Part shown: one piece after another, positions 1 through 13,287 of the stretch
How the letters are laid out: each line of letters starts with the position of its first letter
How positions within the stretch are numbered: position 1 is the stretch's first letter
Source: Torymus aiolomorphi
Taxonomy: Eukaryota; Arthropoda; Insecta; Hymenoptera; Torymidae
Assembly (NCBI GenBank): GCA_036365515.1
Contig: CM070873.1
Coordinates: 221,459,376 to 221,523,375 of the forward strand
Direction: 5' to 3'
DNA length: 64,000 nt
Position numbers and translations under genes: made by a program
Notes under the pieces: model-generated
Database searches by the model: none
Told to the model about the DNA's origin: nothing
Seen by the model: the letters and a program-made list of their open reading frames with translations, nothing else

Positions 1-1408
1 GAAAATTTATTAAATGATCTTAAACTTTCACATTCTTATCGAAAAAAAAAAACATTTAAATAGAAATAGACATAAAATATCATTATTTGCCACATTAATA
101 AGTATGAAACGGTATTATTATTTACATGTAAAATTATGTAAAATAAAAGTATGAAGTTGTTAGTATTGGAAGCTTTAGCGATACCGCGATAAGAGTTAAT
201 GTCGCAATTTTAAAATTAGACGTATAGTTTTTTTGACGAATTACATATAAAAGATGTATTATTGTTAGTCTCGTATATATCAAAAGAGGTCGATTAACAA
301 CATCGTAGCTGCTTATTTTCGTCCGGAATGTGAGAAACTACTAAATAACCGACCTGTACGCGAAATACTCATTTTTCACACTTCTTAAAAAGCTGTGATA
401 CGCAAGCGTAAAAGATTCACGATGAAGGCGAATTTCGTCGCTCAAATGAAGCGTTCGTAGTACTTTAGTTTATAGTTCAGATATTCGTCTGTAAAATTGT
501 ATAGTATTTATTCAAAGTTAATGCTCATATAATCAACATCACGTACATTGTATTAAATTGAAACCTTAGAACAAGTATTTAAATAATTTATGAAATTTTA
601 TAATATACAAACGAGACATTTTGCTGGATGATATCTTTAGAAATAAAAAAAATATCACTATTTATTACTTAAAATTTATAAACTTTCATCATCGGATATA
701 ACTTTACGTCTACATTCTATTTGCTAAATGTTCCATGTTGAAATAAAACTTTGTTTCATGCAAGTTATCTAAAGTATATAAGACAAAATATTAACTTCTA
801 TACATCTCCGCAAAAAAAGGTTAACGGGACAACTTAACGATCAGCGCTTTTTTTCTATCGTAAACCAGGAATGAATACGCGAGAGCGGACTATGAAAAGT
901 GTCATCGAACTAATTTTCTGTTGAGTATTCTAGTCTGCACCGACTGAATAGAGTTATTGCTTAACAGTTATGGGGTCGTTCGCGTAAGTACACCCTCTCC
1001 TCTTCCTCTTTCCTTTTCCCGTCAGCGCGCGCGCACTCGCGACGGTGGGCATAGACTAGAAGTATTTTTCCGCCGTATAAAATCGCCTCCTTCGCCGAGA
1101 GACACGACCTCCGTTCGATGACGTGTTTTTATGTGCTCGCCGCCCCCCCGCTGGGGAGAATTGTGAATTCATATCTTTTGTATTATTAAGCATAAAAAAG
1201 CTACATTTGTGTAAAACTGCACCGATTCCCGTCGCCTTGCTTTACCGTTGAATTCGTTCCGGATCTTTTGCTAACTTTATAGTGCTGAGAAGTGTGCAGC
1301 CGCCCGTACGTAATTTAGCGCACCAATAGTTTTGCGCTGAATTTAATGCTAACGAAAATCTCGGGTTGGTTTAAGGTCATAAATAATGAGAGATCGTGCA
1401 AATAACTA

Positions 1409-1820
1409 CACTGGTAGAAAGAAATATTTGAGCCAAATTCCTGCGACTTAACAGTTAATTCACGAAACTAAAATTATTAAAAATAAATTGATCTTACTAA
1501 TAAATAAACAAGAATTAACAGAATTCTCAAAGTTTTAATAATCATACTAACATTATCAGTATTTATAATACTTTTTTGATGTTTTAAATTGTTTAATACA
1601 AAATGATACCTATCGACTATAGATATTCAAATTAAACGTTAAATAAAATATTGACAAACGATGAAAAGTTCATAAAATGTTTTATAAACAGTTGAAGTTT
1701 TATTACTTAATTCAATTTGACTTACTTATTAATAACATCATCATATTTTTAATAATTTTAATTTCGTGTATTAACAGTTAAGTCACAGGAATTTGGCTAA
1801 AATATTTCTTTCTATCAGTG
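1409..1820. mobile_element. 412 bp palindromic MITE-like element
   Basis: The 5' end CACTGGTAGAAAGAAATATT mirrors the 3' end, whose complement is CACTGATAGAAAGAAATATT. The arms match for about 50 bases, including GCCAAATTCCTG and TTAACAGTTAA. No coding capacity. The flanks do not show a clear target duplication. Confidence 0.8.
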
Positions 1821-3250
1821 ATATTTTTTGAAAGAAGACATTTCAACGAAAGCGTTTAAATTTATTATACATAAAGATGCAAGAAAAACATTAGTGTTCA
1901 TTAAAAAGGGAACCAGACTGAATAAAATAAACTTTCTTAGAATTTACACATTTTATATTACAAAACTTAAAATTATCTCTGCAATCAGTGCAATTACATA
2001 TTTATATTTGTCAAAAAATCGGTGCTACGAAGTCGATATCGGAAGATTCTACGCGGAGTTGCGAAAATGAACCCAGTGCACGTATTGTTATTCCGGTGAA
2101 TTTTCGTGAAAAATGAGTATTAATTTGATAATTTAGTGAATGGAGCGAACGGTCGCACGCGGGTGTGCGGGAGCGAGGGAAAGAGCGAAAAGGAGTAGTT
2201 TATGTAAGCGTGTGTGAAGTCAGCCTAATGCGCCGTCGGACATTGCTTATCGACTGGCAGACTGCACCGCTATAAATCGCGGACCCTCCCGTAATGCGAG
2301 TTTATCCGTCGAGCACCGTGTAACTTCGCCCAACTATATTGTCGCAATATTTTCCCAACTATATCGTCGGGCTCGCAGAGAGAGATATTCTCTCTCGTAC
2401 TAGCTTCCAAGGTTCGGCCGGCTCGCACCCAACGGGTGGGGATAAAGAGAGGATCGATTTTTTCATTCTCTCTCTCTATCTCGCTCATTCCTCGTGCACT
2501 CCCTACATTCTCTCTCTATCTCTCGTTCTCACTCCCTCCGCGTATCCGTGACATTTCCGTTTTATATTTCTGATTGAACTGTCTCTATACGCTTGCCCCT
2601 CGTATATAACTGTAGAGAATGAGAGAGAGCCGAAGATTTAAATATTTATAAGCCGAGCGCGTGAGGGGCTCGCGTGATGCGCCAGCGTTCGGCTGTAGCG
2701 CAGTATCCACCTTCGGTACACGCTCGCACGCACACATATATTCGCGCTAAATATCTAAGGTCGGTTTCCGTCGCGCGTTGATAAAACGTGTGGCATGCGA
2801 GGGTCGGTAAGGAAGACCGACGCGGTCTCTCTCTCTCTCTTTTGCTGCACGCTCGTGTCGCTCGCCCCGCGGTTTAGCAATGTAAACACTAAGTATATTA
2901 AAGTAAGGCTTGTACACGGAGAATATCGACGTGTGTGTCCACGTCGGCGTAACGCTCGTTTTTTTGCGGCTCGGGCGCGCGCGCGCGCGCAGCGCACCGA
3001 GTGCATTATGAAATAGTTCATGCAACGAGGATATACTCTCTTTTTTCGTCGGCGCATGAACGCGCGGCATTACATAACGGCGCGAGCGCGTGCTCGGGGG
3101 CGGGAAATCGAGTGTGTCGTATGTATATACACGCGAGGGATGGAAAAAATGTGGAACGAAGTTGGGCGAACGGCGAAGGAGGAGAAGTTGCTCGGTTTAT
3201 TAACTTCCTTTCGAGTGTCCGTATTATAAACTTTTTCAGGCGCTGATTAT
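1821..3250. other. CpG- and CT-rich gene-less block
   Basis: From about 2150 the DNA switches to CpG-dense sequence with CT/GA pieces (2369-2525, 2823-2842) and a CG run near 2975. The apparent overlapping frames of 70-120 codons are low-complexity and none resembles a known protein. Confidence 0.5.
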
Positions 3251-3790
3251 TCTTTGATGTCGGACCGTTAACCAACGTCAAATAACGTGGGTAGGTGCTT
3301 AGCGTGCATATAATTTTGAACCTGGACATTTTTATTTTATACAACTGTACGATCTTATTGTCAAAATGTGTAAAGTTGTGCATAATTAAAGATAGTTTTA
3401 TAATAATTCATGAAGGAGTACAAAGAATTGCTGTATTTTATTTAAAAAAGATACGTATACAAAGTATATATATTCATTGTAAGTAGAATGTCTATATATC
3501 TATATATTATAAGTAGAAACGGTGAAGTCTGGCGAACACGTATATACAGACATACTTTCCCATGATACTTTGTAAACTTTAACCGTGTTTTTCTCAACTT
3601 CCCTAGAATATGTGAGGACTAATTATGGTTAGTTCATTTTTTTTTCTATTCTTTGAACGAAAGTACACGTAATATGTTTCTTTTGAGGTGTAATTAATTT
3701 ATGTTCTGCGAAACCATCTTATATACATTATATCAATAATGTAAAATGCATTTGAACTGTTATCGTTCTTCATAACACTTGATTTCTAAA

Positions 3791-4040
3791 TTAAATTCAG
3801 CGAAAAATCACTATTTTAGAGTGTAAAGTCGGGCACTGTCGAAATACTACATATGCATTTCGAAATAGTGTATATACACTGAATTATCAGTGTATCCACT
3901 GTTTAGTAGTGTATATTCACTATTTTAGAGCGCCTAATGGGTAAATCTCCAAAATCTCCGGCTATTGTGAAATATTTTTTTAACTATTTCGACAGTGCCC
4001 GACTTTACACTCTAAAATAGTGATTTTTCATTGAATTTAA
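3791..4040. mobile_element. 250 bp palindromic MITE flanked by TTAA
   Basis: The arms read ATTCA.CGAAAAATCAC or close variants, then TATTTTAGAGTGTAAAGTCG on the left and its complement on the right, for over 50 bases. Both outer ends sit on TTAA (3791-3794 and 4037-4040), the target preference of piggyBac-type elements. The centre carries further partial ACTATTTTAGAG repeats. No ORF. Confidence 0.75.
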
Positions 4041-6640
4041 GTTAGAGAGTGGGTTACTGATAAATTATATTTATTCATATTAAATTTTATAAAAAGAACT
4101 TAACGAAAATTTAGTGATAAATTGAAATCGATAAATTGAGTATTGACGGTAAGAATTATTACAAGTAGATAATGTCCCCATGTGGTTGCGGTAAGATCGA
4201 AGCAAAAAAATTTTCTCGCTATCATACGTTACAATTACCGAAATACTATATCAATGGCAAACGTTTTTAGTTCTCTGTATAATATTTCTTAAAAGCTTGT
4301 AGACCTATTATTTCTCTAACTGCAGTTGCCATCCTTTCCCTCGTATTAATAATTTAAAGGTCACTTTCTCAACTTTCTCCAGGACTAAGGGGGTCAAACT
4401 TTTTTTAAATTTATGATTTCTTACTTCGATTGAGTACACGGGTTTCGTGTACTATATAGAAAAATAAAATCGTTTATTTGGAAGTTTTTCGTAAATATCC
4501 GATACAAATAAAATGAATTTATTAAAAAAAAATATTGTATTTCTCTTTAAATATAAAAATATGATTTTAGAATCAATATACCGTCATTGAAGCAGATTGA
4601 TGACTGAAAAATCAGTCATAAAATAATACATGCTGAAAATTGTTACAACAATCATGGTTTTGACTTTAATTACAGGTGTATATTGAGATTTTTGATATTT
4701 TCATAAATTCTATATGTAAAATGCACTTTTCCAATAATTAAAAGTAAACTTAAATAAAAAGTAAACTTTTCTCTAACAATTCTAATAACATGTTCATCTC
4801 CTTATTAGATTGGCAAAATATGTATAGAATCCCACGAAACTCCACAGCATTTATATACCCGCAGCAGCCTGCCCAGCGAACAAGGGATGTAACAGCAAGT
4901 ACATTACATACGTATGCACATACTTCTTGCACTTGGCGCGAGCGCTCACACATACGCGCGCGCGCGCTTGGCTGGAGGTGTCGTATATACACACAGACAC
5001 GAGACGCGAGCGGCGCGGCTTCATCCCTTAACGGTTTGGTGAGTCACGGATTGTGAAGCGCGAGAGAGACAGAGAGAGAGAGAGAGTGCGAGAGAGGGAG
5101 AGAGAGGGGAGAGGGCGGCAGGCGGGGAGATAAGCATGGGGCGTCTGCCGCCCGTCTGCCTTCCGCCTTTTCTAACCTGCCTGACTGCCTCACTACGCCT
5201 GACTACCCCTAACTACTTCTCGCTCGCTCCCTCTCGCTCTCTGCGTGTATCACTCTCTCCCTCTCTCTCTCTCTTTCGCACGCGCGCTGTATGTGTGTGT
5301 GTGTATATGTGTCCCTCAGAGAAGAAAGATTTCTCCTTTCTGCGCTAGCGCGAGCGGGCGGACGGTCGCGTACGTATGTGTTTTTTCTGCCTCTCCCACC
5401 CTTCGGGATAGAGATTCTCTCCGTAAGAGGATATTCGACTTACGATCGTCTGCGGGGCGTCCGGACGGACGGGCGATCGTTTTTATTTTCAATTATTTCG
5501 CCAACCCTCGACGTCGAGTAAACTCGCCCCTGTGTGCGCTCGCGCGGTCTGTAGTCTGACTCTCGGCACGAGCGCGCGCGCCTTTTCGCCTCCGCCCCAC
5601 TACTACTTCCTGCCCGCAAAGGTACATTAGGGCTCTAATAATGATTCCTTTTACGGCTCTTTGCGGTCTTTATTTTTTTCTTTATTGCACTGGCCTTTAT
5701 GCGTTCTTTATTTTCGACGAATTGAATCGAATTGTTTGTTTAAGATGATAAGGAATTTTATCTAGTGTCAAGTTTTAATAAAAGTTATATGGTTAAATAT
5801 TCTTTTGCTTTTTATGCAGTTGTAATATTTTTTGCATGTAATTTAATTTAAATTTTACAAAAATAATCTTTTTTTACAAAAATATATATTGGTTGCTTGA
5901 ATTTCTATTAGTAAATTATATACAGATAGAATTGTATGGAATCCAATATTTATCTTTTAGCAAAAAGTGTATCCCTAAATTGTAAGAAAGTAAGCAGCAA
6001 AGAGATAAAGCGCACTCGTCGGAAATGCATTAAGAATAAGAGCGTAATGTTTTTGTAATACAATACGATAAGTTTTAATGGACTTAGAGAATGTGGAAGT
6101 ACTTTCAAGGTCTTCAATACTGCCAGTGCTGTATATTTCGATTACTATTTAGCTAGACTTTTCTTAATTAATGTTTGGATTCGAATTTCTATCACAATGA
6201 AACTTGTTATTATTCCTTTGATTTTATTTTGTTATTTTATTCAAACTTGGAGCTTTCTGCTTTAAGTTTTTTATACGGAATTATTATTACTGTTAAGTAA
6301 AATATTACATTTAGTAAATATTTATAAAATATACAATTCTTAAAATTTTATTGACTTTTTAATTTATGATTTTGTTAAGATAAACAAAAATATGTTTTGA
6401 AAAAATATATCATACAAGTATTTTTAACAATAAGTGATAAATGCGATACAAAAGTAGCATAAGATAAAATAGATTATATTTAAAGAATTAAAAGTTTGAA
6501 TATAGAACGTTTATTAAAAAAAAATAACATATTGCTAACCGAATAAAAGAACTAATGTGTTGAAATAATTGTCACGTGCATATAGCTTGTGTGGATTTTG
6601 TTGCTCAAGGATCAAGGAAAACCGATTAAGTCATCCCTTT
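4041..6640. other. AT-rich DNA with one CpG/GA-rich block (4900-5640)
   Basis: The block at 4900-5640 has (GA)n at about 5061-5111 and (CT)n at 5247-5274 with CGCG clusters. The rest is AT-rich without a coding frame. A tiny hairpin, ATGACTGA / TCAGTCAT, is seen near 4600. Confidence 0.5.
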
Positions 6641-9600
6641 AAGTAAATTAATTAGTGTTTAGACGAGCCGTCGAATAGCGGCGACAAATAAGCCTTCTCC
6701 TCTCCCTCTTTACGGCTGCCTTCCCCCACCTTTTCTCTCCCTCTCTCGCCGCTCTCCCCCTTCGTCACTGTATATACATGTTCGGTGCGCGCTCGCTGTA
6801 ACACGCCTGTCTGACCATGCCAGACAGTATTCCACTTGGCCACCCTTTTCTTTCGCCAGGCGCGCGCTCGCTCACTCGCTCGCGCCCTATACCCCTAAAG
6901 TCTGCGGATAGACACTTCAGAGGCAAGGGATGAAATCGCGAGTCATTCCACTCCCTCCCCCTCCCCCCACTCCTTTCTCTCTATCTCGGTATCCCGGCGC
7001 GCGCGTTGCTTTTCCGACTTCCGTACTCTCACTTTTCCTCCCACTTCTCCTCCTCGTCGTCGTCGTCTCGCGAAGTATCCGAGAAATTCCATCTACGCGG
7101 CTACAATAGCATAAACGAGAAAGAGGAGAGGGAGAGGTCTCCTCTCTTCTCTCCCCGTAGATTTGTATCGGCACAGATTTACGCGTGTCCGCGCACTCGC
7201 GCTCGTGGGGCCCCTGATTTATCTCGGCTCTCTTGACGGAAAACCGTCTGGATTTTCCGAGGCTTTTTTCCGCCTCGCGACAGAACTGTGCCGAATTTCG
7301 CTCTGTGTATTACCGGGAGAAAAGCATCGGGGAGAAACGGGGGCTATATACGTTCGAGTATCGGCCTCGCTGCGAACGATTCCGCCGCGTGTCTCTTGCG
7401 CGCGCGCGTATAGCTCGCATCGATTGAATTTAGCCCCGATTATTCGCGCTATTGCGCTTATTGTAAACATCGTAGATCACGAACGAGCGTAAGTGTATGT
7501 ATATGCTCTATAAAGGCTCGGCTAAGCGGTTTCGCTAGTGCGTATTTGCTCCCGTTTGTCGCGCGTGCGCGGGAAAGGGGCTCAAAGGAGAAAATGATGA
7601 TTTTAAAATTCCTTTGAGTTCGTCTCAGTCGGATTCAAAAGTTGAAATGAGACGAGCGCTTTGAAACGCCAAGTGACTAATGTGTGTTCTTGGATGATAG
7701 ACTCCGCTGTCTTCGTTTTAACTTCTCCTGCATTGAGATATTTGAAACGTCTCATCGAATCTCCGGGTTCACTGAACATTCTAAAGGTCTAACTTTCGCA
7801 TTTACATAATTTCGTATTTCCTTCTCGATTGTTATCTCAATTTCAGACTACTTTGAATTTTCGAAACTTATTTTTCCAAAATTTTACTTCATCAACAAAA
7901 ATTATTTTTCATTAATTTCCTTGTCAAAGTGGAGCATCTTGAGCGCAAATATTATTTTGAAATGGTAAAAGACAATGCCCGAGAAGGTTTCAGGAGGATA
8001 CGAGAACGAGGTTTAACGGCAAAGACTTTGACATGAATATAAAAGTCTCGTTTGTAAAGAATTTCGAAAAAAGGATTTCCCAAAAATCGGAGAAAACTCG
8101 TAAAATAAAAAGCAGCAGCGTACCGACCGATTCCGATCACTTCCCTCGACCCCCAACTTGACCAATTTAATGAGCAAAGTTTTGTTATAATATATTAAAC
8201 TGGAAGCATGCGTGCGAACTAAATCTCGAGTATTCTGAATGGAAATTTCGATCGTCACGTGGTTGCCATCATCTTTGGAAACTTTATGTGATGTATATGT
8301 AACTACTGACGACAGTTCAGTCTAACTAAAATATAATACAACGAGAATATTATCCGCATTTACAGGGAGAAATAGTTTAAGTACTCATTTGACTATTTTA
8401 TAAGTCAGTGGACTCAACAGACTTTTATCTATGTTTTCGCATAAGTTTTACGTTCATTTTATTTCAGTTACGTCCTAGTTTTTTCGCAATTCGAAAGAAT
8501 ACTATTTTCTCGTTATAGTTATTAAAACAGATAGTTTTTAGTAATAAAGTTAAGCGGCGGCGACGAGCTTTGCTTTACACGATTCTGAGAAAGAATTTTA
8601 TAATGTCAACATTAGGTATAGCGCTGTTTTAGAGTTAATCCATATAGCCCTACTTATAAGCTACAGCAATATGCGCAGTTGCAAATCTACAATTTCATCG
8701 CTGCCATTCAATTGTACGTTGGATACTTTTATAAACACTGGGGACGTCGTTATTTCGTATCATTATCTTTTTCACAGCACTTAAAATTTTTATATTAAAG
8801 GGAGAGAGACGAAAGCATTATTAAACCCAGGTTACTAATTCATGTGCGGCAGTTACCTCATACACAGTTTGCATACATTTTAGTATGACAGTTGATCATA
8901 CTTTAATATGTTTTTGATGCTGAATTTTATAAATGTTGTAGTTCATCGATATAAATTTTAGTTGAAAAACCGTTATAAAGTAATTATAATAAAGTTAACG
9001 TTAGATTTTTTGGTTATAAATTAATAATATAAAGAGAAATTGGACTTGATTTTAGTAGCCTTCTAAAAAAACACTTTTTCGAACGCCGAAGTAAAATTTT
9101 TATAGGTTTTCCACGATAATAGATTTTTATAGCTTTTTGAGATCACTTGCATCAGTCTCAAGGTTGTAATTTGCTTACCGTAGGAGACAAATTTATATCG
9201 AATAATTTCTTCATTCCAATGCAAAGGTTCCTTTTGTACGAATATAAAAAACGTGTCGTAAACTATAAAACGTGTTACAACAACATGAGATACTATACAT
9301 TTGCATATATCTTGTATACAGCGTCAAAAGGAATATAAACCTGATAAAAACTCTACTTTATTAAGCTGCTCAGACACAGACAGAAAAGAAAGGCTTTAAT
9401 CAGTTAATTCGATTTAATAATATCAATAATTGAGATTAAGCAGAATAAGTTTATAATATAGTAAGACAATAATTTAATGTTGAACATCTTAGATTTCTCC
9501 TAGTTATTTGGTAACGATGACTTTCTTTCTTATATGTTTTTAAACATACAATACAACATTTCATAATGCCGAGTGTGTATATATAGATAGTCTATAGATA

Positions 9601-9960
9601 GTTCTAATAGATACACTAAGATAATACGCGCAACATATTGACTTAAAAATAAACGCGAGTATTATTCTCGAGAATTGTCAAGTAAATTGTTAACACAACC
9701 GTTAAACCCTCGGCAGCAAAAATAATTCTCCATTATCTCGTCAGTAGCAAATCTCTCCGTTCTCCAACAATAAACATGAATCTCGCGCGAGGATCTAAAT
9801 CGACGTTCCCGCAGACATAGTCAGCGCGCTTCTCCGCTACGCAAGCGCTACCGCGTGAAATCGCCATATTTTCGACACTCGATTAAATTCCCAACCGACT
9901 TGCCGCCCCCCCTATCACCTATTTATATCCTCCGTACTAACCGCGTGATTTTCGAAGCAA
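6641..9960. other. CpG-rich block (6650-7600), then AT-rich gene-less DNA
   Basis: 6650-7600 is CpG-dense with CT-rich tracts. Overlapping frames on both strands are compositional. From 7600 to 9960 no frame, RNA gene or clear repeat was recognised. Confidence 0.45.
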
Positions 9961-12900
9961 ATACGTCAAATACGCCTTGATCGTTCCCCCATTAAAATTC
10001 AATGATCCCACGGGGGTAACCGTTAAACCGCAGCGGCGCACGTTCGCCAGATTTTCACGAGCATCGCAAAGCGCTAGCGTACCGCGCCGCTTGTGTCTCT
10101 GTACGCGTATGTGCATTCGCTGCCCCCTCCCCCCACCCCTTCATACTGGAGGTGGCTAGTCGCACGTCCGCGCGCGCTCTACGGGGTCAGTAAGGTCGAT
10201 GACGCTACTGTAACGTCGTCGCCGACTACTACGCGGAGGAAGAAAAAGGCGCGCTCTCTCTCTCTCTCTCTCTCCCTCCCTCTTGCTCTGTATATCTCTA
10301 GAGCCGCGAGTGTCTTTCTCGCTCTCGCAAAAACGCCGAATCAATACGCGATATGGTATATTAATGCTCTGATATAGAGTTACGTTCTCGCGGCCGCGCC
10401 GCCGGCGCTATCTACTCCATTCGGCGCTCTCTCGCTCGCGTTTTAAGCAGTTCTTCCGCCTTCCTTTTCTTCCCTTTTGCACGTGCACCAGCGAATCTTT
10501 TTCCCTCTCTCTTTCTACCTTCTCCCTCCCTCTCCCTCTATCTGTTTCTCTCTCTCTCTCTCTACACTTCTGTCTCGCTCTATACGGTTGTACTTTTATG
10601 GGCTCGGATAATACAATTTGCGGGATTCTATAGGACGGAAATGGAAATTCATTTTTTATAAGAACAACCGAGCTGATGTTTCTGCGTCGCCGCGCAGCCG
10701 CTGTTGACGCGTGCGCGCGCGAGGCGCGCTGATTGCTTTGCGATCGTTTGCGGGGACGAGTATATGGTGATCGATAGACTATAGTCGATAGCGATGAGTT
10801 AAACGCTCGCGGCCCATTCGCGATTAAGTATTTATTGCGCGCGCGAGCCCGGGTGTGTGATTAGCGATAACAAGATTATAAGCAATTTCTTCTTCTTCTA
10901 CTTTTTCTTCGCCGTTGTCATCGTCTTGTTCCTTTTTCCCGCGGCTTTCGTCTGACAAGTGGAGATAGAATGCGATTACAGTTGCATACTTTTTCTTTGT
11001 AGTTTTACGAGCGGTTGTGTATAGGTAAACTCATAGATGGCTGCTTATTAATATTTAGACATTGGTGTTGTTGCTGAATTGCCGAGGGGTAATATATGTT
11101 TATGTTATATATGTATAAAATGTTGAGTAGATTAGGTAAAAATATCATAAATATACCTACTTAATTATGCATCATTGAAAACCGAGGAAATTTATTCTAT
11201 TCTATTTTATATTCAGAGTATTCAATACTTACCACCTGTCCACCCTTCTCAAAATCTAGAATATCTATAGTAAAATAAAAAATTCAAAGCCTCCCAGTAG
11301 TATATATATATATATATATATATGGAATAGATCACTTCGTTGAAAATTGGAAGTTTAGAATATCTTCAATGTTTCCAGGACGATCCATTTGCTACTGAAA
11401 TAATTTGAATTTATTATTTTACTAGATATTTTACTTTTCAAGGAGTGGACCGGTGGTCTTGGACACTCTGTATAATGTCATTTACGAATCCGAAGAAGCT
11501 AACATTTATAGATATAGGTAACAAGCTTTTTTAGTTTCTACTACTGTTTGCTAGTAACAAGAAACCTAAGGCCTCATATTTTCAAAACATTGGTATAAAA
11601 GCTTACAATTTGGAAAATCAATATATAATTAATGTTAGAAGACCTTAAATCGATTTCGTAAGTGGATAGAAGTTTCCATAAAATGTGGAATAGGAAACAA
11701 TTAAAAAGGTGGATATACCTTCACATATTATTTATGGGTTGAAACGATTCTCTGTCAGATTTTGTATTTAAATCCGCTTTCGTATTCTACGCGATAATTA
11801 TTGTATCCTATATTGTTTGTCAACTTCGAAGCAATTCAAATGTCAACAACATAACTGTTTCAAATTTTAAAATGATTAATTTTGCATACTAATTTTTTCA
11901 ATTTTTTACACTGAGTTTTTACTCTTAATGATTTTTTGTATTTATATACACTGTTTTTTTAATAATTAATCTTATATCATTGATTTTTTAATAAAATTAT
12001 CCAATAATGAGAACATATTTTTCCATTTATTATAAAGTAAAATTAGTATACTAAAATAATTCAAAGAATTATTTTATTGTTTACCTTCTTACAATATTTT
12101 TTATAATTTTTTTGCTACATACGCATAGCAGCAGAATTGTTACCAATGCCAAATTTCTTGAAATTCAAAATTTTACCGGTTCAACACACGCGTATTCGTT
12201 TACGACATTCGAATAAACATTTAATTGCGTCAACTCCAGGAACTTAGACTTTATACGACCCCGTCGGTATGTATAAATCAGCTCGTAGATTTTCACTCCA
12301 TTAAAAAATTTCGCGCATTTTTTCACAGCCTAAGGCAAAAGGAAGCCGTAGATCTCGAAATTCTTGGCATGCACGTTTTTCGAAGTAAGAGATATATTCG
12401 ACTACAAGCGCGCGCTCGTACGCAGTGCACAGCTCCTTCTTCGAAAATGTGCTTCAACGTCGCTCGGCGCGAGAGAGATTGGCAAATATTTTGGAGAAAA
12501 AGTATCGCCACTGTCTCTATCCACAGTGCGTTAGTGCGACGTATAATCGTAGGCATTTTCGCGCGAATATCAGTGGGAAGGGGGCGGAGGGGATGGGACG
12601 AGAAGGAGAAGAATCCAAGCTACATCTGGCGTCTTTCCTCCACTCGCGCGCACTCGCTCGCGCGCCCGGCTGCGATAATCCGTGTGTGCACAGTTTTCAG
12701 GTCGTTTCTGCAATTTTTCGAGGTCAATATTGGGTCCTATTGGCCGTTGCCGCCGCAATGCGACACGCCGCGCGCGCGCCTTCGAGCTCTCTCCCTCTGA
12801 CCCGTTGCACCATTATCGCGCTTGTTCGCCCCCCCCCCCCCGACTCACTGGCTATATACTTGCACGTGCACGAGAGAGAGCGCCAGCACGTTCGGTTGTT

Positions 12901-13020
12901 GCACATCACGCGTTTCTGCTCTTTTTCGAGCACACATAGCTCTTCGTGAGAATCGTCAGTTTTCGAGACCTGCTTTTACGGCGCGACAAGTGCTGAGATT
13001 GTAAGTAGTCTATTGAGCGT
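9961..13020. other. Two CpG-rich blocks separated by AT-rich spacer
   Basis: Blocks at about 9960-10900 and 12400-13000 contain (CT)n (10254-10274, 10549-10562), CGCG clusters and a C run at 12829-12841. The AT-rich spacer contains a (TA)n microsatellite at about 11300-11323. The 191-codon frame starting at 12225 lacks protein-like composition and has no ATG. Confidence 0.45.
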
Positions 13021-13073
13021 ATTTTTTGAAAATTTCAGCAGGTTCTTACAGAGATCATATTGTATTCTGAACT

Positions 13074-13287
13074 TTACTCTCTAAAGATGAATATGTAAAA
13101 TGTCGTTCACTGGTACGACACTGGTAAGTGAAAAAATTAACTAATCCTTTAGTGAATATTCACTTATTCCGCAGTGAAAATTTTATTCCACTACTTCAAT
13201 AAGTGAATATTCACTAAAGAATTAGTCAATTTTTTCACGTATTCGCACCAGTGAACGTCTTTTCACATATTCATTTTTAGAGAGTAA
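13074..13287. mobile_element. 214 bp palindromic MITE with TA-flanked ends
   Basis: The ends TACTCTCTAAAGATGAATATG-like and CATATTCATTTTTAGAGAGTA mirror each other with few mismatches. The inner arms repeat GTGAATATTCACT and AATTCTTTAGTGAATATTCA-like strings around a short centre. TA borders both ends. Non-coding. Confidence 0.78.

Noticed and set aside
12225..12800. 191-codon plus-strand open frame
   Set aside because: No ATG at its start; Arg/Ser-rich from CpG-rich DNA; opposite strand is also open; no recognisable domain.
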